Shown one piece after another: positions 7,480 through 10,476 of a DNA stretch of 10,476 bases (within the stretch, counting starts at the first letter, position 1; every line of letters begins with the position of its first letter). Under the pieces are notes generated by a model. The model saw only the letters and a list, made by a program, of their open reading frames with translations. It did not search any database and had not been told where the DNA came from. The position numbers and the translations under genes were made by a program. The stretch spans positions 1 to 10,476 of the forward strand of contig JAGDMB010000054.1 of assembly GCA_017860375.1 (NCBI GenBank). Direction: 5' to 3'. This stretch comes from Bacteroidota bacterium. Lineage in GTDB: Bacteria; Bacteroidota; Bacteroidia; Bacteroidales; UBA10428.

Positions 7480-7503
7480 AATCCGCATTTCCCAATGCGG
7501 ATT
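7480..7503. repeat. Perfect 10-bp inverted repeat between divergent genes
   Basis: The arms AATCCGCATT and AATGCGGATT are perfectly complementary and separated by four bases (TCCC). The element sits 27 bp before the rnhB start and 67 bp before the flippase start. It could be a shared operator, or a hairpin in the rnhB leader transcript. It has no strong T run on either strand, so it is a poor terminator. Confidence 0.8.
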
Positions 7504-7538
7504 TTGGATTAAAGTTATCAAGGATAGTGAAATCTTTT

Positions 7539-7546
7539 TACATTTG
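7539..7546 (+). promoter_or_regulatory. Candidate -7 box for the flippase gene
   Basis: TACATTTG fully matches TAnnTTTG and lies 24 nt before the TTG start, giving a leader of about 18 nt. No clear -33 TTG is present at 19-21 nt upstream. Confidence 0.5.
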
Positions 7547-7558
7547 TGATGGAAATAA

Positions 7559-7564
7559 AGAGGA
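7559..7564 (+). promoter_or_regulatory. Shine-Dalgarno deciding the TTG start of the flippase
   Basis: AGAGGA within AAAGAGGAA, six bases before TTG 7571. An in-frame TAA at 7556 excludes any earlier start, and no ATG occurs in frame for roughly the first 100 codons, so TTG is the only sensible start. Confidence 0.7.
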
Positions 7565-7570
7565 ACTGCT

Positions 7571-9019
7571 TTGAAACGGAAATTTGTTACCAATCTTGCC
7601 CTTCTGCTTTTCCTGAACCTCCTGATCAAACCCTTTTATGCTTTTGGTATAGATGTTTCCGTTCAGAATGCAGTGGGATCCCTGCTTTATGGTAATTTCT
7701 ACATTCTGCTGAATTTCTCCCTGATCTTTTCCATCATCCTTGACCTGGGTATAGAGAATTTCAACCGCCGTGAGATCGCCAGGCATCAGCATGTTCTAAA
7801 CCGGTATTTTTCATACCTCTTCCCGCTTAAACTTATCCTTGGTATTATTTATTTCATCCTCTGCAGTATTATAGGATATATGCTGGGCTGGAGAGCACAG
7901 GAATTCAACTTATTATGGGTACTGTTGTTCAACCAGTTCCTTGCCAGCTTTATCCTTTACCTGAGGTCAAACCTGGGCGGACTGCATATGTTCAAGATCG
8001 ACAGTTTTCTTTCTGTCCTTGACCGGTTTGTGGTGATTGTAATATGCGGATTCCTCCTCCTTGAACCCGTTACAAAAAATGCTTTTCGCATTGAATGGTT
8101 TGTCTATGCGCAAACAGCTGCCTATGTTATCAGTGCGGTGGTAGCTTTTTCGGTAGTATTCTCCAAAGCCACTTCCTTTAAATTTCAGTTCAACCTGAAG
8201 AAAAACCTGAGTTTTCTGAGAAAGAGTTTCCCCTTTGCCCTGCTTACCTTATTTATGGCGGCCTACCTGCGAATTGATTCTATCCTGCTGGGAAAGTTGC
8301 TGCCCGATGGAAAAGAGCAGGCCGGTATCTATGCCCAGAGTTTCAGGATTGTGGAGATCCTCTCCAATTACGGGTATCTGTTTACCATCATCCTGCTGCC
8401 CGTCTTTTCCCGTATGATCAGAAAAAAAGAATCCGTGGAACAATTATCGAAATTATCTTTCTTGCTGCTCTTCGTACCTGCCTTCATCATAACCCTCGGA
8501 TGCACGTTTTACAGCAGCCAGATCATGGACATCCTGTATAACGCTCACGTTGAAGAATCTTCGCGTGTTTTTAAAATTCTTATCTTCAGCTTTCTCGGTA
8601 TGTGTACCACCTATATATTCGGGACCCTTCTTACTGCAAACGGCAATATGAAGCAGTTGAATATTATGGCCTTAACGGCTGTGGGATTCAATCTTACCCT
8701 TAACCTGATCCTGATTCCCCGCCTGGGGGTAAATGGGGCGGCTATTACCAATGTTTCCATCCAGTGTTTTACTTCCCTGGTTCAAATTGCGCTTGTCCTT
8801 AAAATATTCAAATTTAAGGTAAACTATTCCCTGCTTGCCCGGCTGACCGTGTTTCTTGTCACCCTGATCATTACCGGCATCCTGGTAAAAAAACTGCCGT
8901 GGGACTGGTACTATTCCTTTGGTTTATTCCTGACGCTGGGGACAGTCTTTTCCTTTATTTTCCGCCTGTTTTCTCTTAAAACATTTTACGACATACTCAC
9001 TTCCGCAGAGCCGGAATAA
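7571..9019 (+). CDS. Wzx-type polysaccharide flippase (oligosaccharide flippase family)
   Basis: Inner-membrane protein of the MOP/MVF flippase superfamily that moves lipid-linked oligosaccharide units across the membrane for capsule, O-antigen or exopolysaccharide assembly. The 482 residues are hydrophobic almost throughout, with about 12-14 helices. Marks are KPFYAFGIDVSVQNAVG (20-36) and DLGIENFNRREIAR (58-71), the substrate-site region usual in Bacteroidota Wzx proteins, a second-half motif around AAYLRIDSILLGKL, and the loop LNLILIPRLGVNGAAI typical of the superfamily. No glycosyltransferase or polymerase gene is adjacent in the window, so it is a solitary flippase rather than part of a visible polysaccharide cluster. 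The start is TTG, supported by a strong Shine-Dalgarno and an upstream in-frame stop. The polysaccharide it carries is unknown. Confidence 0.88.
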   Translation: MKRKFVTNLALLLFLNLLIKPFYAFGIDVSVQNAVGSLLYGNFYILLNFSLIFSIILDLGIENFNRREIARHQHVLNRYFSYLFPLKLILGIIYFILCSIIGYMLGWRAQEFNLLWVLLFNQFLASFILYLRSNLGGLHMFKIDSFLSVLDRFVVIVICGFLLLEPVTKNAFRIEWFVYAQTAAYVISAVVAFSVVFSKATSFKFQFNLKKNLSFLRKSFPFALLTLFMAAYLRIDSILLGKLLPDGKEQAGIYAQSFRIVEILSNYGYLFTIILLPVFSRMIRKKESVEQLSKLSFLLLFVPAFIITLGCTFYSSQIMDILYNAHVEESSRVFKILIFSFLGMCTTYIFGTLLTANGNMKQLNIMALTAVGFNLTLNLILIPRLGVNGAAITNVSIQCFTSLVQIALVLKIFKFKVNYSLLARLTVFLVTLIITGILVKKLPWDWYYSFGLFLTLGTVFSFIFRLFSLKTFYDILTSAEPE

Positions 9020-9089
9020 AGAGGAAATCCGTAACCCGATACCATACCACTGTTTCCTTTTCAGACACAGGCTATTTTTTACGTAGATC

Positions 9090-9120
9090 TTGCAATAATT
9101 ATAAAAATAACATAATTTTG
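9090..9120 (+). promoter_or_regulatory. Bacteroidota-type promoter for the 89-aa gene
   Basis: A -33 TTG (9090-9092), a 20-nt A/T-rich spacer, and a -7 TAATTTTG (9113-9120) match the known TTG/TAnnTTTG pattern with proper spacing. The predicted start of transcription is near 9126, leaving a leader of about 17 nt before ATG 9143. It lies 70 bp after the flippase stop, so the small gene probably has its own transcript. Confidence 0.65.
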
Positions 9121-9142
9121 CTGCTGGATTTGTTTTTAATAA

Positions 9143-9412
9143 ATGTCTGTTATCATGGAAAATAAAAGCGAAAAACTCAGAGATGCCTGCCAATTGGCTC
9201 TAACCACGTTTAAAAAAATTAAGAACCCGGTGTTCAATGAAATTATCGCGAAGCTTGAATTTGTTATTGGAAGTTATGATTATGATAAAAATCCGGTTGG
9301 ACTTATTGAATTTGGCAAGGTAGCCCTTGAAATGCTCAAAGAAATAAAGAAAAAAAGTCCGAAAAAATTCAGTAAGGAAGTAATCACGAAACTGGAAGAA
9401 AGCCTGGTTTAA
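9143..9412 (+). CDS. Small lysine-rich helical protein of unknown function (89 aa)
   Basis: I do not recognise a named family. The protein is soluble and predicted mostly helical, with no signal peptide or membrane segment and no cysteine pairs. It is rich in lysine and glutamate; its centre has a distinctive GSYDYDKNPVGLIEFG stretch (around 48-63) flanked by helices, and the C-terminal part is strongly basic (KEIKKKSPKK) before an acidic end. My impression is that similar short proteins occur in other Bacteroidota, but I cannot verify this. A second ATG four codons later (9155, protein starting MENKSEKLRD) is equally plausible as the true start. It has a well-formed promoter of its own and is followed, 150 bp after its stop, by a strong terminator. 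Confidence 0.75.
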   Translation: MSVIMENKSEKLRDACQLALTTFKKIKNPVFNEIIAKLEFVIGSYDYDKNPVGLIEFGKVALEMLKEIKKKSPKKFSKEVITKLEESLV

Positions 9413-9457
9413 TCCTTCTCCTGCTGTCATTCTTCATCGTGGAATTTACACATACTG

Positions 9458-9502
9458 CGGAGAGAGAAGATAAATTGCATGGTGCAAATGCGGTGCTCTC
9501 CG
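9458..9502 (+). other. Possible structured RNA element (nested hairpin)
   Basis: A 7-bp outer stem CGGAGAG (9458-9464)/CTCTCCG (9496-9502) encloses an inner 5-bp hairpin TTGCA (9475-9479)/TGCAA (9483-9487) with a 3-nt loop. It precedes the terminator by about 60 nt. No dedicated promoter was found, so it may be part of the 3' leader-out of the 89-aa transcript. Confidence 0.3.
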
Positions 9503-9562
9503 AGAATGTTTCATGATAAAATTCGCTTGCGGTATTGCATTCCGACAGGTGATTAATTATTA

Positions 9563-9591
9563 AAAAGATGGTCCCGTCAGGACCATCTTTT
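9563..9591. terminator. Strong intrinsic terminator, bidirectional
   Basis: A perfect 12-bp stem AAAAGATGGTCC/GGACCATCTTTT with a 5-nt loop (CGTCA). The rightward strand ends in TTTT; the leftward strand ends in TTTTT followed by an A/T-rich stretch. It probably ends the transcript of the 89-aa gene and insulates the outer-membrane gene. Confidence 0.8.
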
Positions 9592-9682
9592 GCATTTGCA
9601 TTGGAAAGCACGAAGGCTCCGTGTAAAAACAAACTGGCCAAATACGGTATGGAGGTATAGAAAGAAGAGGGGCCTTCTGTGT

Positions 9683-9713
9683 TTTGGGATTGTTTCAACT
9701 TTCCGTATCTTTC
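9683..9713 (+). promoter_or_regulatory. Candidate promoter for the outer-membrane barrel gene
   Basis: TTTG (9683-9686), a 19-nt spacer, and TATCTTTC (9706-9713, one mismatch to TAnnTTTG). The expected transcript would start near 9719, so the upstream in-frame TTG at 9684 would not be transcribed. This supports ATG 9735 as the start. Confidence 0.5.
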
Positions 9714-9734
9714 CCGTGGAAAACAGTGAATGGC

Positions 9735-10409
9735 ATGATCCGATTCTTCTTTTTTCTTGTTTTTTCGTGGTTTCTTATCCCTGTTTTATCGGCGCAAACT
9801 GACTTTAAAACGGAAATAAACATAGGAGTGTCCCAGGGCATAGGCCTCAGCCGGGTGGCTTTTTATCCGCCGGTCGACCAGGGTCTCCTGACCGGCTATA
9901 CCGGCGGGCTTTTGCTGCGGACCATCACGGAGCCTCATCTTGGTATACAACTGGAGGTGAATTACCTGAAGCGGGGATGGACCGAGAAATTCATCGCATC
10001 AGGAGACTATACGAGAAATCAGGAAATACTTACCGTTCCGGTGATGACCCACATTTATTTCGGAAAACAAACCAAAACCCGCCTGCAATTTGTGATCGGT
10101 CCCTATATTGCTTATCTTTTAAGCGATTCCGAAACAATGACCGTCAGCGATACTCTGGAATACAAAGATTACTACGGAAAATCGGTTGCCCATACTTTCG
10201 AATTTGGTTTCTCCGGTGGTGTTGCCGTTTCCTTCCGTACAAAACTGGGAATATTTGAACTCCAGGGAAAATACAACCATAGCCTTACCAATTTGTTCAC
10301 ACCGGGAGCGGAGGAGTTCATCTATCAAGGCTGCAGACCCCAGACGATTGACATCACCCTTCATTACCTTGTAAATTTAACAACCGGGGGAAAAAAAAGT
10401 AAACGGTGA
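9735..10409 (+). CDS. PorT-like outer-membrane beta-barrel protein
   Basis: Exported outer-membrane protein of the Bacteroidota beta-barrel family (OMP_b-brl_2 / PorT-like), 224 residues from ATG 9735. The signal peptide has a short basic start and a phenylalanine-rich core ending LSAQ, with the mature protein starting near TDFKTEINIGVS. Alternating polar and hydrophobic strands fit an eight-strand barrel: GLLLRTITEPHLGIQLEVNY, then KRGW, TVPVMTHIYFG, RLQFVIGPYIAYLLS and FEFGFSGGVAVSF, with a final strand IDITLHYLVNL. The last residues (GGKKSKR) are a short basic tail outside the barrel. An in-frame TTG at 9684 would place 17 extra polar residues before the signal peptide and overlaps the promoter, so it is not used. 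The ligand or partner is unknown; no neighbour suggests one. Confidence 0.85.
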   Translation: MIRFFFFLVFSWFLIPVLSAQTDFKTEINIGVSQGIGLSRVAFYPPVDQGLLTGYTGGLLLRTITEPHLGIQLEVNYLKRGWTEKFIASGDYTRNQEILTVPVMTHIYFGKQTKTRLQFVIGPYIAYLLSDSETMTVSDTLEYKDYYGKSVAHTFEFGFSGGVAVSFRTKLGIFELQGKYNHSLTNLFTPGAEEFIYQGCRPQTIDITLHYLVNLTTGGKKSKR

Positions 10410-10436
10410 CTAACCTCTTACCGCTTACCCCCTTTC

Positions 10437-10471
10437 GACACTGCCAGGACCTTCGGACACTGGCAGGTCTT
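10437..10471. repeat. Imperfect direct repeat with palindromic core at window end
   Basis: Two copies, GACACTGCCAGGACCTTC (10437-10454) and GACACTGGCAGGTCTTC (10456-10471), differ by a few changes. The cores CTGCCAG (10441-10447) and CTGGCAG (10460-10466) are reverse complements, so the pair can also form a 7-bp hairpin after the barrel gene. It may continue outside the window. Confidence 0.6.
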
Positions 10472-10476
10472 CACCC

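Larger units (their letters stand above)
9413..9734. other. 322-bp non-coding stretch with several inverted repeats
   Basis: No convincing reading frame is present; a 104-codon open frame on the minus strand here shows no recognisable protein. The stretch holds a folded element (9458-9502), a strong terminator (9563-9591), a 9-bp inverted repeat with one G-U pair (GAAGGCTCC at 9612-9620 and GGGGCCTTC at 9669-9677), and the promoter of the outer-membrane gene (9683-9713). The first 150 bp may be the 3' untranslated region of the 89-aa gene or a small RNA. Confidence 0.6.

Noticed and set aside
9020..9070. Possible terminator after the flippase (AGGAAA/TTTCCT)
   Set aside because: Six base pairs around a loop of about 30 nt is too weak to call.
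9384..9698. 104-codon open frame on the minus strand
   Set aside because: It runs through a 12-bp terminator hairpin and overlaps the end of the 89-aa gene and the barrel promoter; no start signal and no recognisable protein.
9684..9734. Longer N terminus for the barrel protein from TTG 9684
   Set aside because: It would place a polar segment ahead of a normal signal peptide, and the TTG is part of the likely -33 box.

Overview
The window looks like ordinary chromosomal DNA from a Bacteroidota (Bacteroidales-like) bacterium. The evidence is an S46 dipeptidyl-peptidase, an ~800-residue double-domain MacB/FtsX-type permease, a Bacteroidota-style Wzx flippase, a PorT-like outer-membrane barrel protein, and several sites matching the Bacteroidota promoter (-33 TTG, about 19-20 nt, -7 TAnnTTTG). 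Base composition is moderate throughout, and I see no transposase, integrase, tRNA, rRNA or CRISPR array.

Layout. Bases 1-302 (+) are the 3' end of a ModD-like phosphoribosyltransferase gene. It converges, with only 13 bp between stop codons, on a long leftward series that reads in order of transcription (minus strand): rnhB (RNase HII), S46 dipeptidyl-peptidase, MarC-family membrane protein, rnhA (RNase HI), a SiaB-like GHKL kinase, and the ABC transporter permease. rnhB and the peptidase are 22 bp apart and marC overlaps rnhA by 11 bp, so at least these pairs are probably cotranscribed. The SiaB-like gene and the permease each have a candidate promoter -7 box of their own. Rightward, divergent from rnhB, come a Wzx-type flippase (TTG start with a clear Shine-Dalgarno), an 89-residue protein of unknown function with a well-formed promoter, a 322-bp non-coding stretch with a strong bidirectional terminator, and an outer-membrane beta-barrel gene. 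The window ends in an imperfect direct repeat.

Functionally this is a mixture of housekeeping and envelope genes: two RNase H enzymes of different families, a secreted/periplasmic dipeptidase for peptide feeding, membrane transport and flippase proteins, and an outer-membrane protein. I did not find a convincing new multi-gene system. The items most worth a second look are the solitary SiaB-like kinase without its usual SiaC partner in the window, a perfect 10-bp hairpin/operator between the divergent rnhB and flippase genes, a 15-bp tandem repeat between the peptidase and marC, a folded element plus terminator in the 322-bp gap, and the small conserved-looking 89-residue protein.
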